Numbered from the stretch's first letter, positions 10,922 to 24,010 are shown. The stretch is 64,000 nt of DNA from Lumbricus terrestris (GCA_949752735.1 OX457038.1:64369705-64433704), one strand, 5' to 3'. Notes: generated by a model from the letters alone, not told the origin. Translations and numbers: made by a program.

Positions 10922-11065
10922 CACAAGCATACACAACGATGAGATACTCTTGCGTTCCAGACTGACAGGGCGTTCCAAAAGTTTTGGCGCTCGCTTCGAT
11001 GCGACATCTCCGTCGCCCGTGACACAGTCGAGCAACGATCTGCATCGAACAAGACGAGTGGCAAC
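10922..11065 (-). CDS. EVA1C: EVA1C-like exon 5: second half of SUEL lectin domain 2
   Basis: This phase 1-1 exon of 144 nt encodes residues 215-262. The acceptor is a T-run ending TTTAG and the donor is TGTG|GTAAGG. It carries the hallmark C-terminal half of a SUEL/galactose-binding lectin: a Cys-x-Gly-x-x-x-Cys segment (LCHGRRRC), the Ala-Ser...Phe-Gly-x-Pro-Cys core (ASAKTFGTPC) and the closing YLIVVYAC strand. Together with exon 4 it makes a complete domain. Confidence 0.85.
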
Positions 11066-12613
11066 CTAAAAAAATCAAGAGCAATGCAATGTAAAGCAAT
11101 GTAACATACCAACATCACATCAGTAATGTGCAATTTATGTAGCACCATTTGAATATGAGTATTTATATGCAAGAATATATGTATTTATGTATGTACGTAC
11201 GTACGTACATACGTACGTACGTATGCAGGCATGCATGCATGCATGCATGTTTGTATGTATGTGTGTATGTATGTATGTGTGTGTATGTATATACGTATGT
11301 ATGTATCTATGTATATGGACATTTATATAGCACCATACAATAACTTCAGAAGGCACTTGACAGTGTTTAACTGTTTATGCAAACATAAGAAACCAACCGC
11401 ACCACCCTCTTCCAATAGTTTCTATAGCACCACAAGAAGACAGATGCCTTGGGTCACATACAACCCACTCCTCCCGCTCTATAAGCACACAACCCCCCAA
11501 CACCAAAGAGAATGGTGGCTCAGAGGACTGACAGATGAAGGACCTTCAGACTGAAAGACAAAAAACCAACAGCAACAATTCTCATGGCATGGCTTGTTCA
11601 GCCTTCAATTGTCGATTTCATTTCGAGATTTCACCCCAGGAAAAATGTTTTACAATCAAGTTCAATGCCCTTAACAAGCGGATGCGTTACGCGTAGTTGG
11701 TTTGCTGCTTATGGTCCTATCCTAGAGAGCGCTGGTACTCTTGTGTCATTATCTGGTCCCAGATCGCTTTGTTCTACAACAAAGGGTCATCTGATTGTTT
11801 ATCTATAGGCACAATGCAACGTGAAAGCTTCACAGTGACCACTCCATCACCTTCATTCTGGAGCAGGCCTTCAAGCAATCAATGCCAGCAGCTTCTTCTC
11901 CTATCAATGACTCTATATCGCTACCGATTGAAGGCCAACCTATCCCGTCTATAGGAACGTTAAACGATAATCGAAAACCCAATTATCGGTTTAGAAAACG
12001 ATCAGTTTTTAATGTTTACCAACCAATAAACAAATTCATTTTCCAAAATCGTTTTCTAAAATTATAACAGATGATTCATGTACTCATTGTACTGGCTGCA
12101 AGCTTAAAGGTTGCTTTGAGAACAAATCAATTGCAACAAATAAATGGTAGTTGCAACGCTGCACCACCCCCCTCCCCGACCCCACCCCCGCAGCCTGTTA
12201 TGTATTTACGCTAAGAGGTCATTGACCCAAGGAACGTTTAGATAAAGATGCACTTCAAATGCAATATCATCACGCAGTTGATTCGTCAAATTCCAACATT
12301 TTGTGAGAGGAAAAATGAAAACCAATAAAAAATTCGTCGTTGGCTAAGAAGACGAGTTAGTAACAGGAGCTTTTAAACACTTTGGCCATTTATATACGTT
12401 TGTCCTAAAAATTAATGGACTAATAGCCTAATACATCACAGCTAAGTACATGTTGATGTCCATTATTGTTAACTAGTTCTGAAGCAAAATCCATCTGAGT
12501 ATTAAATCACAAAGAGATATAAATAAATGAGGTAACATACACCTTTTTTTGGTAAAAATTTAAACGCGTGTTACCTACCAGTAAGTAACGATACCTGAAT
12601 GAAAAGTGCTTAC
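11066..12613 (-). other. intron 4 of EVA1C-like gene
   Basis: It contains an imperfect TATG/ACGT-rich microsatellite (about 11171-11330), a repeat fragment sharing TATAGCACCA and TCACATACA motifs with intron 5 (about 11310-11560), and otherwise unassigned AT-rich sequence. No additional exon was seen. Confidence 0.45.
11171..11330. repeat. TATG/TACG-type microsatellite
   Basis: This is an imperfect tetranucleotide tract with TATG, TACG and GCATG runs. It gives spurious long open frames on both strands. Confidence 0.85.
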
Positions 12614-12763
12614 CTGTGTCGTAGCTGTTTTCTGCAGGACAATCTGGAACACTGGATCCAGGAGAATAGCCATAGAGAGCCGAGTGGATAGCTATCCGTT
12701 TCGATGACGTACACCGGATTTCGAGACGGCTGTTTCTACACGCTGCTCCGGTAATCAGTTCTT
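12614..12763 (-). CDS. EVA1C: EVA1C-like exon 4: first half of SUEL lectin domain 2
   Basis: This phase 1-1 exon of 150 nt encodes residues 165-214. The acceptor is GTTCAG and the donor is ACACAG|GTAAGC. The sequence shows the N-terminal half of a SUEL domain: a Cys at the start (AAC, residue 173), the LEIRC strand, the AIHSALYGY segment equivalent to the family's Ser-Ala-x-Tyr-Gly, and a following Cys (DCP). It runs directly into exon 5. Confidence 0.83.
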
Positions 12764-14365
12764 CTGAACACGAAATAAAAAACAGCCAATCGTTGTATGG
12801 CCAGTCTCATAAAAATATCATAATTATAATAGCAATAAATCAGAGATAATAAATCAGAGAACGCAAACTTAAAAAGTATCTAACATAAGAACAAAAAAAG
12901 CTATGTACATGCGTGTCTTATTCCTGACTTCTGTGTCAGGTCAGAGGGTTCGTAATAGAGTGCAAAATGAAAAACAAGACGCAGTTGATACTAAGCAAGC
13001 ATGGGAACGACTTGGTAAAGGAGGTGATTCGGTGGATTGTGTATTTGGGTTGAGAGAAATTGAAATGGAGCAGATTGCATGGCTTACGGTAAGATTTCGT
13101 TGAAGAGGTAGGACTTCGGTTTAGAATGGAAATCCAGGCGAGTGATTGGCATATTGTAGTGTCTTTCACTTGACAACATCTGGCTTAGAAGAGGGAAGTC
13201 GAGTGAAAGAGAGGAGGGAATGGAAGATTGGAATTCAGGCCAAATATCAGTCAGTCCTGAGACTTGCAAGTGGAACATGGACCAGCTAAAGAAAGAATGC
13301 AACAGGGATCAGCTAAAGTAACATTCTATGCAATGAACTCAATCATCATCGTCGTCGTCGTCGTCATCATCATCATCGTCGTCGTCATCATTATTGGCTT
13401 CTAGCTATTTATTGCTTCCTTGGCATTGAGGAGACAAATAAATAAACTCCATTTTTGTTGATCATTTGTTATACTGGGTTCTTAGTTGGTCATGCTCTTA
13501 AAGTCTTCACTTATCTATCTATCATCAGTCGGATTTTTCTGTGTTTCTCTTTCTTCAATCCTGCACCTAGTGCATTGTCCTGCACCGAGTGTATTGTGCG
13601 GGATTCAGTTAGCTGGCAATCTTTTCACATGGCCAAACTACGGCATGATCTGCTGAACAACTTAACTGAGCAGAGCTATCTACAAACCATGAATCTGACT
13701 AAACCGCAGAAATATTGATCTCTTTAAGTTCAACAACCACCCAGAACACACCCAACTGCAGCATAAAGATCAATGGTCATAAAAGTGTTTTATACCTCAG
13801 ATACATCTTGTTGAAATAAAAACCATTCATCGTAGTTAAACAAAACTCAAATTGTACGTTGATATGTGAGAAACGATTCTTTTCACGATGCGGTTAGCAG
13901 AATATTAATTTTACTTGTGTTCTAATGAAGAGTTATTGTTAGGAAATGGATCAGCACATCCACATGGTTGGTTTGTTTTTGTTCTTTCTGGTCAGAGCGA
14001 AATGTTACCAATCATCATTTCAACTGATATAGTTATGAAATTTCAAATGCAAACAGACTGAACTCAAACTGTGGTTCATCATTTCTGATCCATCACATCG
14101 GATGAAATAACAATACTGATGACGATGATAACAACAAGACACATGACGACAATGACCATTGACGACATGGAACAACAGTCATTTCATTATGTTTGATAAG
14201 GAGTTTGATAAGGAGAATCATAAGTCTTTCTTATTAGAACAACTACGTGATAATGATAATGCCAATGAAAACAATAATGAGAATAGCAATGATGATGATG
14301 ATGACGATAACAACATCATTATGATGACTGATGGATGAATGATGAGATGAAAGGAAGTGACTAAC
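12764..14365 (-). other. intron 3 of EVA1C-like gene
   Basis: It includes an imperfect (ATC/GTC)n tract at about 13344-13393 and a purine-rich stretch at about 12940-13300 of unknown origin. No exon or RNA gene is recognised. Confidence 0.45.
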
Positions 14366-14489
14366 TCGGTTGGCATTGATATCCGACCTTGAGAACCTTC
14401 TCCAGTCCCGGGCATGGATCCTCTCCAAAGACATGTGGACTGGCGGTCACATGGCAGTGACGCTCATTCTCACACAAGCGCATCACTAC
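14366..14489 (-). CDS. EVA1C: EVA1C-like exon 3: second half of SUEL lectin domain 1
   Basis: This exon of 124 nt starts in phase 0 after CTTCCAG and ends in phase 1. It encodes residues 124-164: a Cys-Glu-Asn-Glu-Arg-His-Cys segment, ASPHVFGEDPCPG (the Phe-Gly-x-Pro-Cys core) and the closing KVGYQC strand. The donor A|GTTAGT is non-ideal at -1 but gives the phase required by exon 4. Reading through it would meet TAG three codons later, which could end a secreted one-lectin isoform. Confidence 0.8.
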
Positions 14490-15222
14490 CTGGAAGGAAG
14501 GTGCCGAAACACACACACCACCGTTCACATGTTGAACATCACATCATCAATTTATTCACATGATATATTCACATCTTACACATAAATTCACACAAAGCAC
14601 GGGAATTAACATGTTACCATGCAAGAATTAATATGTTGCAAATGAATTAACACATGTCTAAGTAGCAACATTACCCAAGTTGCCTCACTATAATCGTCTT
14701 GCCTTGCCTTGCCAAGAAGTATCAGGTGTTGCCATGCTTTTTCATACTCGCATTACCCTGCCTTGTCACACATACATTGCCTTACTTAAATACTAATAAC
14801 GTACTAAAACGAACATTGTCTTATCTGACCTTACACCTACATATCACGGTAATACTCCATTACTATAGTCTTCCCTCCAAAGTTCAGAAGTGCTCGAAAG
14901 ACCATACAACAGAGCATCAAAGGCGCTGAGCAATCGTGAGTGAAGGGCCTGCTCAATGTTACTACACAGGAACACTTCTTTTACTTCCCTTACCAGGCTC
15001 TCTCCCCCTGCCCTTCTTCCCCTCGACCCCATTCTCTCAGCATTACAGGTCAAGTGCTCTAACCAACTGATCACACACAAGTTACCATCCTCTGCATTTA
15101 CTTACCTTCTTCTACCCTCCTTGTATACCTTCCCTTATTTTCCTTTACCTTCCTTTACCTTCATTTACCTTCCTTTACCTTACCTCATCGTACCTTGTCT
15201 TCCTCCGTTCTTTGGTCCTAAC
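14490..15222 (-). other. intron 2 of EVA1C-like gene
   Basis: This 733-bp intron contains a tRNA-like stretch on the minus strand (15021-15078) and a pyrimidine-rich run at about 15110-15200 with repeated CTTTACCTTC. No other feature is recognised. Confidence 0.5.
15021..15078 (-). repeat. degenerate tRNA-like SINE head
   Basis: Read on the minus strand it has a box-A-like TCAGTTGGTTAGAGCA and a weak box-B-like GGGGTCGAGG. It lacks a full cloverleaf, so it is treated as a SINE relic and not a tRNA gene. Confidence 0.35.
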
Positions 15223-15497
15223 CTGAAGAGACGAAGCAGCGAGGCATTCAAGCGCCGTTGACTCATTCACTGCTGCTGCTGCCGACATCTGTCGACTGAT
15301 CGATCGATTACCAATGAGATCCTCTCTCTCCCTCTGCCCCTCCCGCTGCCCTTCCTCCCCTCGGCCGTTCACGTTGGTGGTCAGTGGCGGGCAGAGGACC
15401 TCGCTGGACGATGGACGTCCGAACTGGGCCCAGCGGATCGAGATGGCCGTGTCAGGGGGGCAGCGGAGACGTAGCTTCTCATTGTTACACGCACGGT
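15223..15497 (-). CDS. EVA1C: EVA1C-like exon 2: first half of SUEL lectin domain 1
   Basis: This exon of 275 nt starts in phase 1 (acceptor CTTTAAAG) and ends in phase 0 (donor CTTCAG|GTTAGG). It encodes residues 32-123. SUEL features are the first Cys (RAC, residue 35), the LRLRC strand, AISIRWAQFGR (equivalent to Ser-Ala-x-Tyr-Gly) and the ECLAASSLQ segment leading into exon 3. Between Cys67 and Cys116 there is a charged, Gly/Glu/Arg-rich insertion that lectin domain 2 lacks, plus a sequon (NES). Another donor (GAG|GTAAGG) 33 nt downstream is also in phase 0, but it would break the conserved join. Confidence 0.83.
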
Positions 15498-15635
15498 CTT
15501 TAAAGATGAACAGAGTACTCGCAAGAAGACCTATGAGAAGGCACGTCAAAAAACATCAATAACACAATAATAGTAATAATAATAATAATTCAACCGTTCC
15601 AGGCACATTGCTTTTATATATTTTAATAAATAAAT

Positions 15636-15698
15636 AAATAGTAATAATGATAATGATGATGATGATGATGACGACGACAATTATGATGATGATGATGA

Positions 15699-15737
<39 letters not shown>

Positions 15738-15771
15738 TGATGATGATGACGACGACGACGACGACAATTTC
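15636..15771. repeat. (GAY)n trinucleotide tract
   Basis: GATGATGAC/GACGAC repeats run for about 135 bp, interrupted once by ACAATTAT. Confidence 0.9.
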
Positions 15772-16241
15772 TATTGCGCGGTAACACGCAGCCAGGCATT
15801 CGTCAAACTGCATTTCAGATATCACAGGAGACAAGGAAAGTGACAGACATGGGCCACTAGTGCCATCATTAGGATTTGTTTTCACAGCCCTGATCAAGTT
15901 CCACCGTGGGTGCCCTGCCTGACAGTAGCCCTCTCCCTCCACACTCCCTCAGAGGGTGTTAGCCGAAGAGACTGACCATATTAATTATCCAAGCCACGGT
16001 TCACATGTGCCATGTGTTTCCTCTCTAATACTACTAAACTCTATTAGTACTGATACGTGCCATAATTCCTTCGAGATGTACAAATGTCGTGGCACTTCCC
16101 CATCACACAAAATATGATTCTAATTAGAGGAGCACTGGCAAGCCGAGTGTCAAAGCAACCCTGGCACTCTGGTGCAAAATATTATAAAGATTGATATTCA
16201 TTTAAAAGACTAACATACACAATGTGTACATTATGTGAACA

Positions 16242-16432
16242 CACAAGTCACACACACACACACACAAGTCAGACACACAAGTCACACACACACAAGTCAC
16301 ACACACAAGTCACACACACACAAGTCTGACACACAAGTCAGACACACACACACACACACACACGTCACACACACGCAAGACACACACAAACAAGTCACAC
16401 ACACCAGACACACACACACAAGACACACGCAC
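16242..16432. repeat. CACA/CAAGTCA minisatellite
   Basis: CA repeats are interspersed with AAGTCACACACA and AAGTCAGACACA units over about 190 bp. Confidence 0.85.
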
Positions 16433-17628
16433 ATATATGTAAGCATATATAGAATGCACATGTATATATTCATATATATTTATGTATTGAAATGATGATG
16501 AAATGATGATGATGTAGTTGATGATAATATCATCATCATCATTGTTGCTGTCATCGTCGTCATATGGCTAGGGGTGATGGCCGTATTAATGAGAAATGGG
16601 TTCCATTGTGATGTCAATATAAAATCAAACACAATAAAAGCTGTTTGTGTAGGAAATCAGAATCCACTCGAGCAGCCATAAACAATCGCTATTGTCATCA
16701 TCGACGGTGTGTCATCTATCCGTTCACCCCATAAAATCTCTTCCGTTGTTGATCACTTCAAAGAAAACACCAAACACCAAGAACCGCGGCCATTGCGACC
16801 ATAAAAGCTGCCACTTGTGCCAAAACAACATGCTGTCAATCATTCCATTGTGACAGCTGCCAATCATTCTTCATCCCATCTCACACGGTGGCCATTCATC
16901 CGACCGTCCATCTCTGTATGTTTGCCTGCCTGCCTGTCTGTCTGTCAGTCTCACTGTGTCTCACTACATAACGGATGATAGAAACATAAACGACAATGCA
17001 GGACCATTGTGCTCAAACAGCTTTGTTCATTTCAACCTTTATTGGTGACCCACTTTTCTGAAGCACCAGTTAGAACATGAACACCTATAGTTACAAGCGT
17101 TGACCCCAACAGTAATCGAAAGCTTCCAAGCCCAAACTTCTAAAGCGCCACTCAAAATTCAAGTGCAGGGCACCAACTTATTCCCGAGCGTTGCATCGAG
17201 TCAGAATGGTTTTCCAAAGAGGCTGTCCGAGTCCGGTTGCCAGATCGTGGACAATTGAGAATGATGGAGGAACCGAAAAGTTACAGAATTCAGGAGGAAG
17301 GCCATTCCAGAGAGGCGTGGTGCATTTTCGGAGACCTTGAGATAAATATAGTGACCAGGGGTCAAGAAAGACCGAGACGAATCGGGTCATCATTGGTAAG
17401 AGTGGGTTGGTTTTATGGTGAAAAGCTGGAAAAGATATTTGGGCTGGGAGTATTACCATTGCACGGAGTTGTAGGTAAATGAAATGAACTCTCTGTGGAA
17501 ATTTGAATCTGAGTGTGAATTTGACGGTGATTTGCTTGGCTCAACGCGGTGACATTTCTTGAATGGCTGGATTCAAACAGAACAATTGGTTTCTATGTGT
17601 CTTACTTTTTAAACTAACATGCATAAAA

Positions 17629-17834
17629 GGGGCGCGGTGGTGTAGTGGTGTCGTCCTTTCCTTGAAGCCGGAAGGTTCAAGGTTCGAATCCACCTCAAGT
17701 CGCTACGTAGGGACCTTGGGCAAGTTTTTCACTCGCAATTGCTCAGCGTTTCGGCGTGAAACTACGATGCAGTGTCCGCACTGTAGTCGGGAGCGCCTCT
17801 GAGTAGCGGTTGAGGGCTGGAAGAGGCGCTATAA
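17629..17834 (+). mobile_element. full-length tRNA-derived SINE
   Basis: The head has a box-A-like TGGTGTAGTGGTG and a clear box B GGTTCGAATCC at about 17693. It is followed by a body starting GGACCTTGGGCAAG and a 3' end GAGTAGCGG...GAAGAGGCGCTATAA. The 3' module matches the GGCGCTATATAAAT fragments elsewhere in the window, identifying those as truncated members or as tails shared with a partner LINE. Confidence 0.75.
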
Positions 17835-19441
17835 CAAGTGCGCATACAAACAAACAATTAGTTGCTATATGGTGTATCGTCCCACTCTAGGATAAGCATG
17901 GTTGCTATGGCTTTCAGTCCTACTGCCAAAACTCAAAAGCACAGAAATGGGCATTTACACTATTTCCTGGTGATAATGATGTATTTGTTTTATTGAGGAA
18001 AGCTGACAACTGGTGCGATAAAGAAATATGATATTATTTATTCAGATGCAGAAATGCTAACCATAGATATTTAAATTTAAAATAAAAAAGAATACTAGAA
18101 GTCGTTATAATATCATTGATAAATAAACTATAGTAAATATAAAAGAATCTGGCAATAAAGTGAGAGTTGTTTTTGCATGGGAGAGTATCGTGGTATGCTC
18201 TAGGTCTTAATTGATGGGCGTAGAGAGGAAATAGTCGTCGATAATATGACATGCTTGGGGCTGTGTGAAATAGAGTTTAGTATCCGGCATATTAGCTATA
18301 GTTCAGATAATGTGAGACTGCTGGGAAGGATAGTTGGAGGTAACCTATGCGTCTGGTATATTCCATACTCCTCAGATCCGTTATAATTTTCAAGGTTTCA
18401 ATAGATACATGTCATGTTTACTCTGCTCTATTTCCTACATATAGGTCTGCAGTTATAGGCAACGTATATTGGCCACGAATCATATGACGACTGTTTATTT
18501 AACACAGGTCTAATCCCTTGGCATTTGGACCGGAAATGAAAACGGAAGAGAACAAAAGCAGATTGGAGAAGTGTAAGATCATGGATAGGCAGCGGACAAC
18601 GTAATAGTCAACAGGTAACAATGCCGGATTTCCCCTCTCCACCACGTGGAACATTACGTTGAATAGCGCGCAGATGGGTTCTGCATTATATATATTTATA
18701 TATATTAAACATATATATATATCACACCCGATGACGTACACCGACGTCATTTATCTTGGCCTCATAAACAACGCCCATTCAGAGATTTCTCGCAAGGGAT
18801 TCATTAACTTATAGTCATTCATTCCTGGAAATGTATACAATGGAGAATATCCCTAACCACACGAGTGGTTCACACGAGTAGCCTTAGGCTGCAGGCGGGG
18901 TTACGCACAGGCTAATTTTGCATAGGTCCCCAACTTCCTCTTTCCCCTTCTCCTAATCCCATTCCATACCTCTTTCCTTTTGCACCCTCACCTCTTCCGT
19001 GTCTTCTCTCCTCCTCCCTCCTTCTCTCCTTTCTCCTATTCCCTGGTCTCCTCTCGTATCCATCAGTCCACACCTATTCATTCCATCCTCTATTCAGCTC
19101 CACAAGACACATGCAAGGCTGGCTGTTTACAACATATCAACAAACAAAATCAGTCTCAACCTACAAACTGATATATTATATCCACAAGTGGATAACGCCG
19201 GGCACCACAGCTAGTATTATATACATAAATATATCGTATACATTATCCATGAATAATATACGTAAACACAGACTCCTTTGCAATGTATCACGTGTAATGT
19301 ATCACGTGACGATAGGTGTCACGTGTAATGTATCACGTGACGATTAGGTGTCGACACTCCTACGCACATACAGGCAAGAGTAAACAAGTGAAAGATCAGC
19401 GTGTATTAATCAGAGTTTAATGCAACGTTTATCAGTGAATC

Positions 19442-19483
<42 letters not shown>

Positions 19484-21076
19484 CTTAATTATATACTTAA
19501 TTATATACTTAATTATATATTATACATCTATATAATTTATTCCCATGTATAGTTGTAGGCCTATATATTAGTGGTGAAAGTCCGTTAGTCAGTGGAAATA
19601 CAATTAAAACAATTCCAAGAAGATTTGTGTTTCATATATAGCAATGACTACATAGATGGAAGAATAGATGGATGAATAGATGGATGAACGATACGTGGGT
19701 GGCAGTGGTTAAATTAAGAGCTGGTTGATCTCAAATCGTTGCCACATTATACAACTGATGTCTGTCTATGTTTTAGCGAATCTGAAACCGCCACTCACCA
19801 TAATTTGCATAGAACATAAAAGTGTCTGAAACCTGATTCACATCAATGTAATCAACAAACACATAAATAGTTAAATACCAGTCTATTTGGCAATCTGCGT
19901 TTTTATAGTTCTACACAGTGAGACTATCATACACACCAATAAACACCCACCCACACACAGACACTGAGACACACAAACACACACTGTGCAGAGATGGATT
20001 AAATGAGCCGAAACGAATGTTTAGCCAACCCGAACTTCCGTTTTAAGTGATGGGATCTGTTTCTGTTGTCCGATCTCATGATTGAGGTGACGCAACTCAA
20101 GTCAGAGATCTGCTCTATGTCTAGGATCCGACTGAATTCAGATCACAGATGTATTGATGGATGGACGAATGAATTGATGTATCTATAGATAGACGCTTAG
20201 ATGACCTTCGATGAGTGGATAGATAATTGTGTGGATGATGGATGACTCAATAGATGACCGGATGGAGAGATTGTTGTCGTTGGATGGTCAGATAAATGAA
20301 CTGACGAAAGGATGGATGAATGGTGATAAGTGGGTTGGGGTGTGTGGATGAAGTGGAAGGAGAAGAATGAGGATGAAGAGGAGGAAGTGAGTAAGAGAAG
20401 AAGAAAAAGGAGCAGAAGAGGAGCGAAATGGGATAGAAGGAAAAGGCAATGGAAGAAAAGCTATATAGGGTTGGAAATAACAAAACACATTATGATTCAA
20501 AGAATGTTTTATAGCACAAGAAGTATATATCACAATCAGAACAATTGAAAGACTAACAAAAAGTCACAAATACCTCCAATATTCACTCCACAAATCAATT
20601 GCAATCGAACCAGATAAATTTTTGTAGTTCCTATACCGGTATATTAAATGAACAAAGCATAAATGAACAGCACAACAAAGTGAAGAGCTTAGAGCTACAA
20701 TACGATTAACATATATTACAATACCAGTTACATATATAACAATACAATTACATATAACAGTACCATTTTCATATTACAATACAATTACATATAACGATAC
20801 ATTTTACATATTACAATACAATTTACATACTACAATGCAATTTACGTATTACTATATTGTTCATTTAATAAGAACCAATATTGAATTGATGGCATTCAGC
20901 AATACGGGGTCAATATTGGGTCAAGGTCAAGGTCTCCACAGAGTAACTGTCTCAACGGAGGTTTGAACCCACTCCCAAACTTACAAGGTGAGCACTCAAA
21001 CCAATATGGTACCCATGTCCCACACAACATCAAAAGAATACAATACATAATATATACATACAATCATACAATCATA

Positions 21077-21165
21077 GTGGGACGCGGTGGTGTAGCGTTA
21101 AGTTCAGTGCCTTGTGACCAAAGTGTTGCAGGTTCGAATCTACCCCAAGCCACTGCAGCATTGAG
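21077..21165 (+). mobile_element. tRNA-derived SINE head
   Basis: It begins GGGACGCGGTGGTGTAG, very like the start of the 17.6-kb SINE, and has a perfect box B GGTTCGAATC at about 21131. No recognisable 3' tail follows. Confidence 0.65.
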
Positions 21166-22359
21166 ACAAGTTGCTCATCCACAGGAAAGCAACAGGAAAC
21201 CACCTCACTCATCTCCATGGGAATAAAGCCGCTCTTCTTCTTTCGTTCTTTGCCCTCATGAAGCAAGTTCGTAAACTATATCCAAAGATAATGCCACTCA
21301 TCTCTATTTTGCGCCCCACTCTCTCCCATCCTCTTTAGCCTTCCTTGTCATCATCCAGTCCAGTACTTATCCTTCTTTGTTTTCCTTGTGTCTTTTCTAC
21401 TCATCTCCATTCTCCACTCGATGATGTCTCTAATTTTGGTGCCACCGCTCATGATGTGGCCAATCCAAAACAATAACTATCCAATATAGTCCATTTCATA
21501 CAACTAGTATGCAATGCAATGCATATGTCATCATACCATACAAACTCAAGAGTTGAAATTCTATACAGCAAACACGGTAGGATGCAATAAAACATATCCA
21601 TCTTCAGGAGAATTTCTGTATAAATTTATATAATCATCTGTAGGCCTACTTGACTCCAATAAGTGGCTCTCCATAAATGTCTAGTATTACATTACATGTA
21701 TCGGGTCAGAAGGGACGATCGACGGGGGGGGAGAGGGGGAAAGTAGCAAGGAAACCAACAAACAGGCGATCTAATAAACGGCTTTTGCTGCCCAGGAGAG
21801 AAATGGAGAATGCCGCGCAGCGCCCGGTCGTGCCTGTTGGGACCATCCCTCCCCTCCCAATCCCCAGGATCGACAGCCTCCCCAACCCCCTCCCTTTCAT
21901 CCTCCCTTCCCTCCAACCTTTCCTTCACTCCAATCTTCCCTGCCTTTCTTCCTCTCTGCTCTCATCTTTTCCGAATTGGTTGGAGGAGGGCCCTGCGCTT
22001 CTGACTTGGCAGGATGCCAGCTAGTTCGTTGCCTCGGTAAACAGTAAACAGTAACCACCCAATTGGACCAAATTCCACGGAACCCATCTGCCCAACAACA
22101 CGCCAGTAGTCTCTTTAACTGGCGCCAAACCTATGCGGCCTGAGCATAAAAACGACACAAATGGCGACCCACAAGCACTCCTCCCAAGCATGCACTGACT
22201 CCCAAGTGGGCATATAGCACTGACCAAGAGATTAATAACAGTAATAGCTCTAATATAATGTCATCCGAAGCATCATCATCAGCAGCAATAATATATCGCC
22301 AAGGTTCAAATCCATGAGTAAGAGAACACACACACACACACTTAATGTAAAGTAGGCTT

Positions 22360-23105
22360 GTTGCTGTTTAATGACACGCTGCCATTTCAAAGATGATTAG
22401 TGTCGCACTCCTCATCCTTATCCAGGCTTGGGACTGGCACTGGCAGAGTGCAATCAGTGGCGGAGTAAAGTAGTGTAGTCATTAATTTATAGTGACTCAA
22501 GAAGATGTCTACTCAACAGTGCTCTTGTGAGGTAGGTAGGTAGAGTTGGTGGGCAGTAGGGGTGGGGGTACGACGAGGACGAATAATTGTCCGTTTGCTC
22601 AACAGACCCTTGCGGTAAGCCATGCCATTCATTCCGAGTAGATCGGATAATTTGTTTAACTTTGTGTATTATATTACAAGCGTTGAATCTGCAACATTAC
22701 GCAGCACATCTCATCCTATCATTATGCATGGACAGGCGCGACATCTACATGTCCCGTCGAACATCCACCCATCTATTAGATTTGCAAATAACCGCACATG
22801 ATCAGGCGGATGGAATTTAACCCAATGTTACGCATTGTTATGTAATCTTACGCACACTATTAATATAGTGCTCCGAAAGTTCAGCGTTATCCACCAACGA
22901 TGAGTCATCGCATGGATTTCTAGATTATAGTATATGGATGCGCGGCTGAAATTCCAACAGTCGGTGGCACCCATATCCGTATAAAACGTCGAGGTTCTAA
23001 CTCCGCCACTGGTTGCACTCTGCCAATGCCAGTCCCAAGCCTGGATAAAGGAGGAGGGCGTCGCTAATGGTCTTTGTTACCCCACAGTGACGTTAAACTG
23101 CAAAT
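22360..23105. repeat. long inverted repeat with 107-bp arms
   Basis: The arm at 22360-22466 and its reverse complement at 22999-23105 share a core with CCAGGCTTGGGACTGG and end in CAGTGGCGGAGT. They flank a spacer of about 530 bp. A third, single copy of the arm lies at 47432-47541. This is a dispersed repeat family; whether the pair is one foldback element or two insertions in opposite orientation is unclear, since no direct target repeat was found. Confidence 0.65.
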
Positions 23106-23819
23106 ACCACCACCACGTCGAGGTTCTCGTTCAATCGACGCTGTTGAGGGTGTTAGCAGTCCTCCCGACGGAACCGTGGCCGGGGCTAACTAGGTCACAT
23201 GCGAATGTGGGTCAGGCTGGCAAAGTCCAACTGCATTTAATAGCAACCAGTTTCCGAGAGGAGCATCAGTTAACAATTTGGAAGTCGTTAATCAATCGAC
23301 CACAACAACATCAGAGATGATGAAAGTTAAACACCGTGGGCTTGCAAGGCATTGATGGCGACAGTGTGCATGTCTGTGTATGTGTGTGTGTGTTTGTGTG
23401 CCTGTGTACGCGTGTGAAGTCAAAAATCCCTGCACCGGGCAGTTTAATAATTCAGTTCCCCTCTCCTTCCACTCTTTCCTCCCTCCCCTTACTCTGTCCA
23501 CTCCTCTTCCCCTTTTCCATCTCCCCCCCTATAGTCCCTCTACTATACCATCCTCTCACTGTCCTCTTTCCGTTTGTCAGACCTTCCTACTGTCTCTCTG
23601 GTTCTCTCATCTGTTATACTCTGTATGCCACTCTGCCCCTATCTGTGTCAGCCAGTCCGCATCTCTCTTCATCTCTCTGGATACCTCTGACCCCTATTCT
23701 TACTATACTACTCATAAATCTTCTTTCTCCAAACCACGCAAGAAGCAGACCGTTGATACGCTCAGCTTATAAACAAAGATAAAAATAACATCTATCCGTG
23801 AAACACGAACAGTTATAAA

Positions 23820-24010
23820 CATCGATGGATTCGTTTCCTAACGTAAACCGCCCGCGCAAGAACATTCGCAAAAAGCAGACGAACTTTTCTCAATACGTCA
23901 CAAGTGACGCATCACCTTCGCGTTCATTGATTGGTTGACATTAATTAGCGCGGTCAAAGGTTACCAGGCCTCGTCCCAAAATAGCAGAGAAATTTAAATC
24001 CGATTACATA
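23820..24010. promoter_or_regulatory. CpG-rich segment with CCAAT and half-CRE motifs (tentative)
   Basis: In intron 1, this patch has ACGTCAC, TGACGC, ATTGATTGGTTGA (an inverted CCAAT box) and several CpGs in otherwise AT-rich sequence. It might be a regulatory element, but no transcript could be assigned. Confidence 0.2.

Noticed and set aside
15182..15222. Extension of exon 2 to the donor GAG|GTAAGG
   Set aside because: It is also in phase, but it would insert charged residues into the conserved Leu-Gln-Val-Val strand of the lectin domain; CAG|GTTAGG joins it correctly.
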